Assembly (NCBI GenBank): GCA_947465645.1
Contig: CANIBQ010000005.1
Span: 1 to 64,000 of the forward strand
Direction: 5' to 3'
From: Acidobacteriota bacterium
GTDB lineage: Bacteria > Acidobacteriota > Vicinamibacteria > Vicinamibacterales > UBA2999
Length of the DNA: 64,000 nt
The notes under the pieces are model-generated. The model had not been told where the DNA came from. It ran no database searches and saw nothing but the letters and a program-made list of their open reading frames with translations. Shown piece by piece: positions 17,331-26,272 of the stretch. Made by a program: the position numbers and the translations under genes. The stretch's first letter is position 1; each line of letters opens with the position of its first letter.

Positions 17331-18320
17331 CTAGGACTTCCCTGCGGGGTTCTTCAGGCCGTTATAGATAGCCTCGACGAACATGTCGGTCGTCCACGGC
17401 CCCGACTCGGCGCCCCACCGCTTGCGGTAGCCGGCCGTCGGATTGGACGCCTTGACCTGCTGAAGCGTCATTCCCTTCTTCACCTGATCCTCGATGATGT
17501 CCTTGATGGTGGTGATCATGTCGCGGTACTCCACCAGCTCCGCGTAGTCGGCCACCGGTCCGTGTCCGGGCACGAGCAGCGTGCGTCCAGGCTTGAGCAC
17601 GAGCGGCATCGCCGGCACGGTCAGCTCGAGCAGGCGGTTGAGCGCTTCGAGCTCGCCCTGGATGCTGCCGCCCCTCGCGGGGTCGACCACCGGAAAGTGC
17701 CGAAGGTCGATGATGTCGCCGACCGCGATCACGTCGGCGCGGCGGAAGTGCACCATGCTGTCGCCGTCGGTGATGGCGCCGACCTGACGCAGCATCTGCA
17801 CCGCATCGTCATTGAGATACATCGAGCGGTGCCGTGCGGTGAAAGTTTCAGTGGGGAGCGCTCCCGTCGGCGGAGCGGGATCGGCGCCGCTCATGCGCAG
17901 CATCACGTTTTCATGCGCGAGGATGGTCGCTTGCGGCTCGTCGCTGAAGGCGTCGGGGTTGAGCTGCTGGCCGGCGGCGGCCACCGTTTCGTTGCCGCCC
18001 ACATGTTCGGGGTGCGCGCTGGTGTTGAGGATCAGGCGAATCGGCGCGCTGGTAATCGCCTTGACCGCCTGGACGACCTTGTCGGCTGTCTCCGCCGGTC
18101 CGCTGTCGACCAGGATCACGCCGTCTTCGCCGACGTGCGCGGTGACGTTGCTGCCGTTGGCGAAGATCACGTAGACGTTCGGCCGGATCTGAATCGTCTC
18201 GAGCGCACCGCCGTCGGCGGCGCGCTGCTGCGCGAGCAGGCCGTTCCCCGACTGCGCTCCGCATGCGAGCGCGAGCAGCCACGACGCCGCCGTCGTGAAA
18301 CGCATTGAAGATAAGGTCAT
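17331..18320 (-). CDS. MBL-fold protein with partly eroded metal site
   Basis: A 329-residue exported metallo-beta-lactamase-fold protein. After a hydrophobic N-terminus come IRPNVYVIFANGSNVTAHVGEDGVILVDSG (strands before the site), LILNTSAHPEHVGGN (98-110) where the family normally has THxHxDHxGGN, FRRADVIAVGDIID, and LLVPGHGPVADYAELVEYRDMI. Thus two histidines of the first motif remain but the first His is lost and the Asp is Glu. It could bind one metal or none. ATG 18320 is chosen because it starts the signal-like segment. A still more degraded paralog is at 24035. Confidence 0.8.
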   Translation of the reverse strand: MTLSSMRFTTAASWLLALACGAQSGNGLLAQQRAADGGALETIQIRPNVYVIFANGSNVTAHVGEDGVILVDSGPAETADKVVQAVKAITSAPIRLILNTSAHPEHVGGNETVAAAGQQLNPDAFSDEPQATILAHENVMLRMSGADPAPPTGALPTETFTARHRSMYLNDDAVQMLRQVGAITDGDSMVHFRRADVIAVGDIIDLRHFPVVDPARGGSIQGELEALNRLLELTVPAMPLVLKPGRTLLVPGHGPVADYAELVEYRDMITTIKDIIEDQVKKGMTLQQVKASNPTAGYRKRWGAESGPWTTDMFVEAIYNGLKNPAGKS

Positions 18321-18343
18321 GGTCGGAAGAGGATACCCACTTC

Positions 18344-18397
18344 GGTTGCCAGTTGCCAGTAGCCAGTTGCCGGAGGCTGATGCTGACAACTGACAAC
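18344..18397. repeat. tandem heptamers TTGCCAG and TGACAAC
   Basis: Four imperfect TTGCCAG units (about 18344-18371) and, 12 bp on, two TGACAAC units (18384-18397). The last unit shares its final base with the stop codon of the minus-strand gene at 19377->18397, and the tract lies just upstream of the MBL-fold gene start. Confidence 0.6.
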
Positions 18398-19377
18398 TAG
18401 TTACTCGCGGGATTCGGCCTGCGTACGGGAATCAGTTGCTTGAACCCGCCGTCGTTGCAGGTCAGGTTCGGGGCGCCGCCCGGGCGGCCCTGACGCTCAA
18501 TCCATCCACAGCAGTAGCGGTCGCACGCCGCCGGCGGCGTGTACGCGCTCTTGATCCTCTTTCGGTACTCGGGGTACAGCGACTCCGCGTATCCCATCGC
18601 CGCCTCACGCGGCAGGTTGTAGGTGCGGATCATGTGGTCGGCTTCCGGGTTCTGGCCGGGAAGGTAGTGAGGCACGGTGCCGCTGTCTTCGAGCCGCGGG
18701 ATCTCGTTGGCGGTGACGCAGATGCCCTCTTCGCTCTGGTCGCCGCGCGGATCGTACTGCCACACCCGCGTCACGACGTGCGGCTCGGTGAGGTAGATCG
18801 GGTCGTGCTGGATCGTCATCACCGTCAACATATCGTCGTGCCGGGTGAGGTAGATCGTGAACGTCGATCGATCGCTGCCGGGGATACCCACGCCGCGCCG
18901 AATCCACGCGGTCTTCACGTGGGTCTGCTTCGCCACCAGCGTGTCGCCCATCCACCTGCCGGTGGTGAAGCCGCCGGTGACGTGCCCGGCATTGGGAGAC
19001 GGATGCGGGCGGCCGTCCATCCAGATCTTGGTTTCGCCGCGGAGATTGTCACCGCCCAGGATCCAGGCGATGACGTGACCGAGCTCGTCGGTCTCAGGCC
19101 AGATCTTGAGTCCGCGGGGGCGGTACTGAAAGACCATCGATGATTGCGCGAGGCACTGGCGCTCGAGGATCGAGGGGAGGTTCGAGGTGTACAGCAGCGC
19201 CTTCGCGCGCCCCTCGTCGGTGAGCGGCACGCCGCTGTAGTCGCCCAGGTCCGACCCGGGACCGCGCTCGATGTAGTCCTCGTACAATCGCGGCGCATAC
19301 GAGCCGGTGAGTTCGAACTGCGCGAACGCGGGGGCGCTCATCGCCAGCAAGCTGAGAAAGATGACAGCGCGCATCAT
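18397..19377 (-). CDS. secreted protein of the W-x-G-[DN]-T group (paralog of 15524-16510)
   Basis: A 326-residue exported protein, signal [19 protein letters not shown]. It matches the 15524-16510 product block for block: [96 protein letters not shown], and the Cys-rich tail [17 protein letters not shown]. The Trp-Met-Gly variant of the core is a small departure. Two adjacent Met codons (19377 or 19374) could start it. Divergent from a PEBP gene 64 bp away. Confidence 0.72.
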   Translation of the reverse strand: MMRAVIFLSLLAMSAPAFAQFELTGSYAPRLYEDYIERGPGSDLGDYSGVPLTDEGRAKALLYTSNLPSILERQCLAQSSMVFQYRPRGLKIWPETDELGHVIAWILGGDNLRGETKIWMDGRPHPSPNAGHVTGGFTTGRWMGDTLVAKQTHVKTAWIRRGVGIPGSDRSTFTIYLTRHDDMLTVMTIQHDPIYLTEPHVVTRVWQYDPRGDQSEEGICVTANEIPRLEDSGTVPHYLPGQNPEADHMIRTYNLPREAAMGYAESLYPEYRKRIKSAYTPPAACDRYCCGWIERQGRPGGAPNLTCNDGGFKQLIPVRRPNPASN

Positions 19378-19441
19378 CGCAAGAGAATATCCCAACGTGC
19401 TATATTCCGCTCCCGTCCAGGCAGGCTCAAAAGGAGAGGTC

Positions 19442-20050
19442 ATGCGCGTGCGATCGTTCGGCCTGATTGTCGTGTTCGCCGGCGCCACAACCCTGGCGGC
19501 CGGCGCCGCTGCACAGCAGACGCAGGCGCCTCCCGCCAATCGCGCGCCCGAAGCGGCGCGTCTGAAGCTCAGGAGCCCGGCCTTCACCGATGCCGGTTCG
19601 CTGCCGCTGCAGTTCACCTGCTACGCCGAGGGCGGCAGGACGATGTCGCCGCCGCTGCAGTGGAGCAACACGCCAAAGGAGACCGTCAGCTTTACCCTGA
19701 TCGTGAACGGTCCCGACAACCACCCCAACAAGGGAGTGGCTGAAGAGTTCTTCTGGGTCCGCTGGAACATTCCGCCCGCCACGACCCAGATTCCGCAGGA
19801 GGTGCCGCTTGGCGCTGACCTCCCGGACGGCAGCCATCAACTGGTGGGCGGCCGCGGCATCACCGGCTACCGCGGGCCGTGCGCGCCGGCTGGCGCGGGC
19901 TCGCTGCACTACCAGTTTCAGCTCCTCGCGCTCGACACGATGCTGACCCTTCCGCCGACCGCCACCCGGGCGGACGTGGCAAAGGCGGTCGACGGACATA
20001 TCATCGGCACCAGCACGTACTACGCGGTGCTCGAGCGGTTGCCGCAATAG
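19442..20050 (+). CDS. secreted PEBP / Raf-kinase-inhibitor-like (YbhB/YbcL) family protein
   Basis: A 202-residue protein with signal peptide ([21 protein letters not shown]) and the phosphatidylethanolamine-binding-protein fold: [23 protein letters not shown], the ligand-site strand [20 protein letters not shown], a WVRWNIPP turn in place of the usual HWVLYDIP, and YRGPCAPAG near the end. Bacterial members are small ligand-binding proteins without a settled role. The exported form here suggests periplasmic binding. GGAGAGG precedes the ATG. A GC hairpin at 20077-20097 follows. Confidence 0.85.
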   Translation: MRVRSFGLIVVFAGATTLAAGAAAQQTQAPPANRAPEAARLKLRSPAFTDAGSLPLQFTCYAEGGRTMSPPLQWSNTPKETVSFTLIVNGPDNHPNKGVAEEFFWVRWNIPPATTQIPQEVPLGADLPDGSHQLVGGRGITGYRGPCAPAGAGSLHYQFQLLALDTMLTLPPTATRADVAKAVDGHIIGTSTYYAVLERLPQ

Positions 20051-20076
20051 CTGGCAACAGACGATACTTTCTCAGG

Positions 20077-20097
20077 CGCGGGCCTTGACGGCCCGCG
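20077..20097. terminator. GC hairpin after PEBP gene
   Basis: Perfect 8-bp arms CGCGGGCC and GGCCCGCG around TTGAC, 27 bp after the stop. No T-run follows directly. It differs from the GTAG/CTAC palindromes in lacking their ends. Confidence 0.4.
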
Positions 20098-20130
20098 TCG
20101 TTTGGTACCGGTGAACCAGGAGGCCCTGTT

Positions 20131-20529
20131 ATGAAGCGTTACCTCATTGTGCTGACTGCCTCGATCGCGCTCGCGTTCAGTGCACAGGCCTGGGCCCATC
20201 ATTCGTTCGCCGCGACCTACCTGGAAGACCGGTCGGTGACGATCGAAGGCCAACTGGTGCAGTTTCTGCTCCGCAATCCGCACTCCTTCGTCCATGTGAT
20301 GGTGAAGGAAAAGGACGGCGCGACGGTTCGCTACGTCGTCGAGTGGGGCTCTCCCGCGCAGCTCGGTGGCCAGGGCGTTAACCGCGACACCCTGAAGCCC
20401 GGCGACTATCTGGTCATCAGCGGCAATCCCGGCCGCGATCCGGCGGACAAGCGTATTCGCCTCCTCCAGTTCAAGCGTCCGAAGGACGGCTGGTCCTGGG
20501 GCCTGCTGCCGACTGAAAAAGTCGACTGA
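20131..20529 (+). CDS. DUF6152 family secreted protein
   Basis: A 132-residue exported protein (MKRYLIVLTASIALAFSAQAWA) whose mature part opens with HHSFAATYLEDRSVTIEGQL, the DUF6152 hallmark, followed by LRNPHSFVHVMVKEK, VEWGSPAQL, GDYLVISGNPGRDPADKRIRLL and a final SW...K segment. It probably folds as an OB-like beta-barrel (inference from strand pattern). It precedes TonB receptor 3, whereas its relatives follow receptors or the MBL-fold gene. Function is unknown. Confidence 0.8.
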   Translation: MKRYLIVLTASIALAFSAQAWAHHSFAATYLEDRSVTIEGQLVQFLLRNPHSFVHVMVKEKDGATVRYVVEWGSPAQLGGQGVNRDTLKPGDYLVISGNPGRDPADKRIRLLQFKRPKDGWSWGLLPTEKVD

Positions 20530-20561
20530 TTTTTTCAACCTTCTTCCGGTTCCACGCCGCA

Positions 20562-20589
20562 TTGACAACAGGTAGGCGGCGGGTATACT
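20562..20589 (+). promoter_or_regulatory. near-consensus sigma70 promoter of TonB receptor 3
   Basis: TTGACA at 20562-20567 and TATACT at 20584-20589 are 16 bp apart. Predicted start is near 20597, giving a leader of about 75 nt that ends in ACGAGGAGG before ATG 20671. This is the clearest promoter in the window. Confidence 0.7.
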
Positions 20590-20670
20590 CACGCCACCCG
20601 AACGGTAAGTCGTCATGAAGAGCTCTTTCCAGAGCTACCCCGGAGGCGCTCGTCAACGAGGAGGCTTCGA

Positions 20671-23600
20671 ATGAATCGCGTCTCACGCGTGTTGCTCGGC
20701 TGCTTGATTCTTCTCCTGGGCGCCACCAGTGCGTGGGCTCAGGCTACGGCGCAAATCAACGGGACCGTCGCGGATTCAAGCGGCGCCGTCCTGCCGGGCG
20801 TCACGGTCGTCGCTATTCAGACTGAGACAGGTTTCCGCAGGGAAGTCGTAACCGACGACAGGGGGTCGTTCGTGCTGCTGAATCTCCCGACGGGCCCGTA
20901 TCGTCTCGAGGCCACGCTGGCGGGGTTCCGGACGTTCTCCCAGACCGGCGTCGTCCTGCAGGTCAACAGCAACCCGGTCATCCCGGTGAAGATGGAGCTC
21001 GGCAGCCTCGAGGAGACGGTCTCGGTCGAAGCGGCGGCGCCGCTGGTCGAGACACGCAATCCTTCGGTGAGCGCGACGATCGACAACGAACAGGTCGAGG
21101 CGCTGCCGCTCGAGGGCCGCAACGCCGTGTCGCTCATCACGCTGGCCGGCGCCGCGGCTGATACCCCTACGACAAGCCGCAGCATGACCTCGAGCCGCGG
21201 CATCGCCATCTCCGGGGGACAGCCCTTCGGCGTGGCCTACCTGCTCGACGGCGCCCTGCACAACAACGCGTTCGACGGCTTCAACATGCCGCTGCCGTTC
21301 CCGGACGCGCTGCAGGAGTTCAAGGTCGAGACGAGCGCGCAGAACGCGCAGAACGGCGTGCACGCCGGCGGGACGGTGAGCCTGGTCACCAAGTCCGGCA
21401 CCAACCTGCTGCACGGTGACGCGTTCGAGTTCGCGCGCCACCACCGCTTCAACGCGACGGCGCCGTTCGCGGGCGTCAACCCCGCGACAGGTAAGCGGCG
21501 CAGTGACGGCCTGGTGCGCAACCAGTTCGGCGGCACCCTGGGCGGCAAGATCGTGCAGGACAAGCTGTTCTTCTTCGGTGCCTACCAGGCGTCGCGCTCC
21601 ACCCAGACGCCGGCGGACCTTATTGCCTTCGTGCCGACCGCCGCGATGATGGCGGGTGACTTCACGGCCTTCGCCTCGCCTGCGTGCAACCGTGGCACGC
21701 AGATCACCCTGCGCGCGCCCTTCGTCAACAACAGCCTGGCGCCCGCGCAGATCAACCCGGCGGCCCTGGCGATTGCCAGACGTCTGCCGGCGACCACCGA
21801 CCCGTGCGGCCGCACCACCTATTCGAGTCCGACCAAGCCGGTCGAGACGCAGTCGATCGGCAAGGTCGACTGGCAGATCACCCAGAACCACTCGCTGTTC
21901 GGCCGCTACATGCTGACGACGACGTTCTACGATCCGCCGTTCGCCAACAACGGCAACATCCTGTCGGCCTCCCTTGGTGGCCGCGACAGCGACGCCAAGT
22001 CGCTGGCAATTGGCGACACCATGGTGCTGAGCAACACCATGGTGAACAACCTGAGGTTCACCTATCACTATACGAACGTCCACCGCACCCACGAGCCGTA
22101 CTTCGGTCCCGAAGACGTGGGGATCAGGAGTTTCAGCTACCTCGAGGACGTCACGCTGATCGCGGTCAGCAACGCGTTCAACCTTGGGTTGGGGACGGAA
22201 TTCGACGCGTTCTATCGCCCACATACCTACGCGTTCTCCGACGACCTGACGATGATCCGCGGAAGCCACCAGTTCGGCTTCGGCGGCACGCTCGCCTTGA
22301 ACGACTGGAAGACGCGGTCGAACGTGCGCGCGGCCGGCGGCTTCACGATCAACGGTGGCGTGACGGGACTGGCCCTGGCCGACTTCATGGCCGGGCGTGT
22401 CTTCGAATTCCGGCAGGCGACCCCGTTTCTGCTCGACGCCACCCAGAAGAACTTCGGCGTCTATGCGCAGGACACGTGGCGCGTCTCGAACAAGATCACC
22501 ATGAACTACGGGATGCGGTGGGAGCCATGGTTCCCGCAGGAGCACCAGAACGAGGCGATCTACAACTTCTCGACCTCGGCCTTCCTCGCCAACCAGCGCA
22601 GCACGGTGTTCCCCGACGCGCTCCCCGGGTTCACGTATCCCGGCGATCCCGGCTTTGCGGGCAAGGCGGGGCTCAAGCCGAACTGGATGAACTTCCAGCC
22701 GCGGCTGGGTGTGTCGTGGGATCCGAACGGCGACGGCCGGACGTCGGTGCGCGCGGGGTATGGGCTGAGCGGCGACTTCATCTCCGGGCAGTTCTTCTTC
22801 GACGCCTCGCAGGCGTGGCCGTTCGGGTACGAGGAGCGGTTGACGGGGACGTCCGTCGGACCGCTCAACGATCCGTGGGGCGGCGTCGGCCGCACCAACC
22901 CGTTCCCGGCGACGCTGGGCACGGGGCTGCCGAAGGTGCCGGGCGGGCTGTTCATCGAGGTGCCCCAGGATCTCAAGGGCACGCGCGTCCATACCTGGAA
23001 CATCGCTGTCCAGCGTCAACTGAGCGACACGACCGCGGTATCGGCCACCTATCTCGGCAACCGCATGATGCACATCTGGGGCGACGTGGCCGGCAACCCG
23101 GCCCTCCTTCCAGCAAACCCGACCGGTCCCTGCACCCTGCGCACGTTGACCGGCACGCAGACATTCCCCAATTGCTCCACCGCGCCCATCAACCTTCGCC
23201 GCGAGATCTCGCAGGCGAATCCGGTTGCGGGACAGTACATCGGGTATCTCGACTGGGTTACCGATGCGGGGTGGCAGCGGTATCACGGCGTGCTGCTGTC
23301 GGGGCAGAAGCGAGCCGCCAACGGCCTGAGCGCCAACGCCAACTACACCTGGTCGACGTGCGAGGGCACGGCGCAGAGCAACACGGGCGGCAACCCGCTC
23401 AACGTCGGCACCGGCTACTCGCGGCCGCAGTCGTTGATGAATCCGCCCGCGAACTCGGAGGAGTTGTTCGAGCTCGACAAGGGACCGTGCAGCTACTCGC
23501 CGACGCACATCTTCAACCTGATCGCGAGCGCCGAGACGCCGCAGTTCAGCAGCACGGCGGCGCGCCTCCTTGCGTCGGGGTGGAGGCTCTCGGGGATCTT

Positions 23601-24015
23601 CCGCGCCTCGTCCGGCAACGCGTTGCGCGTCACCACCGGCATCGACCGGTCGCTCGACGGCCTCCAGCCGACCGCCCAGCGGGTAAACCAGCTGATGGAC
23701 AATGTGTACGGCGACAAGTCGTTGACCAACTGGTTCAATCCCGCGGCGTTCGCGCAGCCGGCCGTCGGCACCCATGGCAATTCGGGCTACAACGCCTACG
23801 AGGGCCCGGGTAGCAAAACGATCGACGTTTCGCTCGTGCGGTCGTTCCGGTTCCGGAGCTCGCAGCGGATCGAGGCGCGCGTCGAGGCATTCAACGCGCT
23901 CAACTGGCTGCGGCCGCTCGACCCGGTCACGGCTTTCAGCAGCGCGACGTTCGGGCAGATCCTGACGTCGGCGGATCCGCGCATCATGCAGTTCGCGGTG
24001 AAGTACCAGTTCTAG
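20671..24015 (+). CDS. TonB-dependent receptor with carboxypeptidase regulatory-like N-domain (paralog 3)
   Basis: An 1114-residue Oar-like receptor. Signal peptide MNRVSRVLLGCLILLLGATS; regulatory-like domain (about 25-110) with AQINGTVADSSGAVLPGVTV; plug containing IDNEQVEALPLEGRNAVSLITLAG and SLVTKSGTNLLHGDAFEFAR; barrel closing with RIMQFAVKYQF. It differs from paralogs 1 and 2 in the plug (EGRNAVS instead of QGRQVT) and in extracellular-loop regions, so the ligand may differ. AGGAGG lies 9 nt before the ATG. An MBL-fold, a DUF6152 and two secreted genes follow without a clear terminator, probably one operon. Confidence 0.93.
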   Translation: MNRVSRVLLGCLILLLGATSAWAQATAQINGTVADSSGAVLPGVTVVAIQTETGFRREVVTDDRGSFVLLNLPTGPYRLEATLAGFRTFSQTGVVLQVNSNPVIPVKMELGSLEETVSVEAAAPLVETRNPSVSATIDNEQVEALPLEGRNAVSLITLAGAAADTPTTSRSMTSSRGIAISGGQPFGVAYLLDGALHNNAFDGFNMPLPFPDALQEFKVETSAQNAQNGVHAGGTVSLVTKSGTNLLHGDAFEFARHHRFNATAPFAGVNPATGKRRSDGLVRNQFGGTLGGKIVQDKLFFFGAYQASRSTQTPADLIAFVPTAAMMAGDFTAFASPACNRGTQITLRAPFVNNSLAPAQINPAALAIARRLPATTDPCGRTTYSSPTKPVETQSIGKVDWQITQNHSLFGRYMLTTTFYDPPFANNGNILSASLGGRDSDAKSLAIGDTMVLSNTMVNNLRFTYHYTNVHRTHEPYFGPEDVGIRSFSYLEDVTLIAVSNAFNLGLGTEFDAFYRPHTYAFSDDLTMIRGSHQFGFGGTLALNDWKTRSNVRAAGGFTINGGVTGLALADFMAGRVFEFRQATPFLLDATQKNFGVYAQDTWRVSNKITMNYGMRWEPWFPQEHQNEAIYNFSTSAFLANQRSTVFPDALPGFTYPGDPGFAGKAGLKPNWMNFQPRLGVSWDPNGDGRTSVRAGYGLSGDFISGQFFFDASQAWPFGYEERLTGTSVGPLNDPWGGVGRTNPFPATLGTGLPKVPGGLFIEVPQDLKGTRVHTWNIAVQRQLSDTTAVSATYLGNRMMHIWGDVAGNPALLPANPTGPCTLRTLTGTQTFPNCSTAPINLRREISQANPVAGQYIGYLDWVTDAGWQRYHGVLLSGQKRAANGLSANANYTWSTCEGTAQSNTGGNPLNVGTGYSRPQSLMNPPANSEELFELDKGPCSYSPTHIFNLIASAETPQFSSTAARLLASGWRLSGIFRASSGNALRVTTGIDRSLDGLQPTAQRVNQLMDNVYGDKSLTNWFNPAAFAQPAVGTHGNSGYNAYEGPGSKTIDVSLVRSFRFRSSQRIEARVEAFNALNWLRPLDPVTAFSSATFGQILTSADPRIMQFAVKYQF

Positions 24016-24034
24016 TCGAAGGAGTTCGGGATCG

Positions 24035-25081
24035 ATGACCTCACGACAGGCCAGGCCGCTCGCGGGCTGGCGGCTCATCACGATGTGGACCCTCGGCGCG
24101 CTGGCCCTCGGCGCGCTGGGGGGGCCTGCCGTCTTCACGCAGGGACGACAGGGCGGCGCGCGGGCGGCCGCGCCGTGGCCCCCGAAGCTGGAGGCACCGG
24201 CGCCGGGAACGGTGGCGGTGCTGCCGGTGCAGGGGCAGACCTACATGCTCGTGGGAGCCGGTGCGAACATCACGGTGCAGGCGGGCGACGCCGGCGTGAT
24301 GGTGGTGGATACGGGCACGGCAGCGATGAGCGAGAAGGTGATCGCGGCGATCCGCTCGATCTCGAAGAGGCCGCTGCGCTACATCGTCAACACCGTCGAG
24401 TGGCCGGAGTACAGCGGCGGCAACGAGAAGGTGGCGGCGGCGGGGGAGATCATCCCGTTCCGTGAACCGAACTACACGGCGGGGCCGCAGGGGGCGCTCG
24501 ACGTCAAGAAGGCGTCGGTGATCTCCTACCTGACGGTGTTTCACCGGATGTCGGAACTGGGCGGGGCGGAGAACGCGTGGCCCGACAACACCTACTCGAC
24601 GCCGCAGAAGCGGCTGTCGTTCAACGACGAGCCGGTGGTGATGCTGCACCAGGTGGCCAACACGGACGGCAACACGCTGGTGCACTTCCGGAAGTCGGAC
24701 GTGATCAGCGCCGGGCCGATGCTGGACCTGGAGTCGTATCCGCGAATCGATGTGAAGGCCGGGGGCAGCATCTCGGCGATGGTCGAGGGGCTGAACCGGT
24801 TGATCGAGCTGACGGTGCCGGAAGCCAACGCGGGCGGCGGAACGCTGGTGGTGCCGGGGCGCGGGCGAATCGCGGACCACGCTGAGGTGGCGTACTACCG
24901 CGATATGATCACGATCATCCGCGATCGGCTCCAGGACGGGATTGCGAAAAAGCTGACGCTGGCGCAGATCAAGGCGGCGCGGCCGACGCGAGACTACGAC
25001 GCGCGGTATGGCAGGACGACCGGCCCCTGGACGACCGATATGTTCGTCGAGGCGGCATACGCCAGCCTGATCAAGAAGTAG
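24035..25081 (+). CDS. secreted MBL-fold protein lacking metal ligands
   Basis: A 348-residue homolog of the 17331-18320 product with all structural blocks kept: GQTYMLVGAGANITVQAGDAGVMVVDTG, RYIVNTVEWPEYSGGNEKVAAAGE, VHFRKSDVISAGPMLD, SISAMVEGLNRLIELTV and GPWTTDMFVEAAYASL. The metal motif THxHxDHxGG has become TVEWPEYSGG (residues 120-129), and the later VPGHG His is Arg (VPGRGRIADH). No hydrolase chemistry is expected; a binding or structural role is more plausible. An uncleaved or cleaved N-terminal hydrophobic segment (about 12-34) directs export. Start ATG 24035 follows GAAGGAG, 19 bp after receptor 3. Confidence 0.82.
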   Translation: MTSRQARPLAGWRLITMWTLGALALGALGGPAVFTQGRQGGARAAAPWPPKLEAPAPGTVAVLPVQGQTYMLVGAGANITVQAGDAGVMVVDTGTAAMSEKVIAAIRSISKRPLRYIVNTVEWPEYSGGNEKVAAAGEIIPFREPNYTAGPQGALDVKKASVISYLTVFHRMSELGGAENAWPDNTYSTPQKRLSFNDEPVVMLHQVANTDGNTLVHFRKSDVISAGPMLDLESYPRIDVKAGGSISAMVEGLNRLIELTVPEANAGGGTLVVPGRGRIADHAEVAYYRDMITIIRDRLQDGIAKKLTLAQIKAARPTRDYDARYGRTTGPWTTDMFVEAAYASLIKK

Positions 25082-25120
25082 GCGGTAGGCGGTAGGCACG
25101 CAGGACAAGGAGAGATACCC

Positions 25121-25504
25121 ATGACACCTCGAATGCTGGCGCTGGTGGCCGGTGTGGCGATTCTCGGCGGCGCGACGCTCACTGCGCATCACTCGTTCTC
25201 GGCGACGTATACGGGCGAGAAGATCGAGATCGAGGGCGTGGTGAAGGAGTTCGTGTGGCGGAATCCTCACTCCTTCCTGCGCATTGACGTGCCGGACAAG
25301 GACGGGACGCTGAAGACGTGGGCGCTGGAGTGGGGGTCGATCAGCCAGTTGTCGCAGGCGAAGATGACGCGGACGACGCTGAAGGTGGGGGACAGGATCG
25401 TGGTGAGCGGCGAGCAGGGCCGTGACCCCTCGTCGTTGCGACTGTTGATCCAGAGCGTGAAGCGGCCCAGCGACGGCTGGACCTGGAACGGCAAGGTCGA
25501 GTAA
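25121..25504 (+). CDS. DUF6152 family secreted protein
   Basis: A 127-residue exported protein: signal MTPRMLALVAGVAILGGATL, mature TAHHSFSATYTGEKIEIEGVV, then FVWRNPHSFLRIDVPDKDG, ALEWGSISQL, DRIVVSGEQGRDPSSLRLL and a closing DGWTWNGKVE. It is most similar to the 20131-20529 product. ATG lies 7 nt after AAGGAGA. Its stop codon is immediately followed by the GTG of the next gene with no spacer, implying coupled translation. Confidence 0.8.
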   Translation: MTPRMLALVAGVAILGGATLTAHHSFSATYTGEKIEIEGVVKEFVWRNPHSFLRIDVPDKDGTLKTWALEWGSISQLSQAKMTRTTLKVGDRIVVSGEQGRDPSSLRLLIQSVKRPSDGWTWNGKVE

Positions 25505-26263
25505 GTGCGGCGGCTCTCTTTCGGTGTGCTGATCGCGCTGATGGCGCTCGCGCTGTCGAGCCCGGTTTCGGCGCAGGGTCGCGGCGCTGCGAAAACGATC
25601 GCGCCTGAAGACCTCACGGGTACCTACGTGGCGGTCGTGACCGAGCACTGGCACCTGCGGATGCTGGTGCCGCCGCAGGGCGAGTTTGCGATGCTGCCGC
25701 TCAATCCGGAGGCGCGGCGGGTCGCGAGCCTGTGGGATCCGGCGAAGGAGCCGGCGGGCGACGAGCAGTGCAAGGGCTACGGTGCGGCGGCGATCATGCG
25801 CGTCCCGAGCCGGATCGACATCCGGTGGGCGGATGACAACACGCTGAAGATGGACATCGACTCGGGCACGCAGTCGCGGCTGCTGCGGTTCAACGCGCCA
25901 CCTCCCGCGACGGTGATGCCCTCGTGGCAGGGCTCCTCGGTGGCGACGTGGGAAGGCGTCGGCGGCCGCGGCGGGCGCGGCGGGCCAGGCGACAGCACGG
26001 TGGGGCACCTCAAGGTGGTGACCACGAAGATGAAGCCGGGCTACCTGCGGAAGAACGGCGTGCCGTACAGCGGGAACGCCGTGCTCGAAGAACACTACGA
26101 TCACTTCACGGAGCCCGACAACACAACGTGGCTGATCGTGACGACGATCGTGACCGATCCGATGTATCTGACGGGGCCCTACGCCACGACCAATCACTTC
26201 AAGAAGATTCCCGACCGCCAGGGCTGGGATCCCACCCCCTGTCGGGCCGATCAGGTTCGCTGA
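25505..26263 (+). CDS. secreted DLTG-type protein (paralog of 16549-17328)
   Basis: A 252-residue exported protein starting at the GTG that abuts the DUF6152 stop. Signal MRRLSFGVLIALMALALSS; then EDLTGTYVAVVTEHWHLRML, LWDPAKEPAGDEQCKGYGAAAIMR, DDNTLKMDIDSGTQSRLL, VVTTKMKPGYLRKNGVPYS and DPTPCRAD. The blocks and their order equal those of 16549-17328. A Gly/Arg-rich stretch (about residues 155-165) is shared in position. No enzyme motif is recognised. It belongs to the receptor 3 unit. Confidence 0.75.
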   Translation: MRRLSFGVLIALMALALSSPVSAQGRGAAKTIAPEDLTGTYVAVVTEHWHLRMLVPPQGEFAMLPLNPEARRVASLWDPAKEPAGDEQCKGYGAAAIMRVPSRIDIRWADDNTLKMDIDSGTQSRLLRFNAPPPATVMPSWQGSSVATWEGVGGRGGRGGPGDSTVGHLKVVTTKMKPGYLRKNGVPYSGNAVLEEHYDHFTEPDNTTWLIVTTIVTDPMYLTGPYATTNHFKKIPDRQGWDPTPCRADQVR

Positions 26264-26272
26264 ACACGGCGT

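Noticed and set aside
20776..24138. 1120-codon open frame antisense to TonB receptor 3
   Set aside because: The plus strand encodes an unmistakable receptor; the antisense translation has no motif and follows third-position GC bias.
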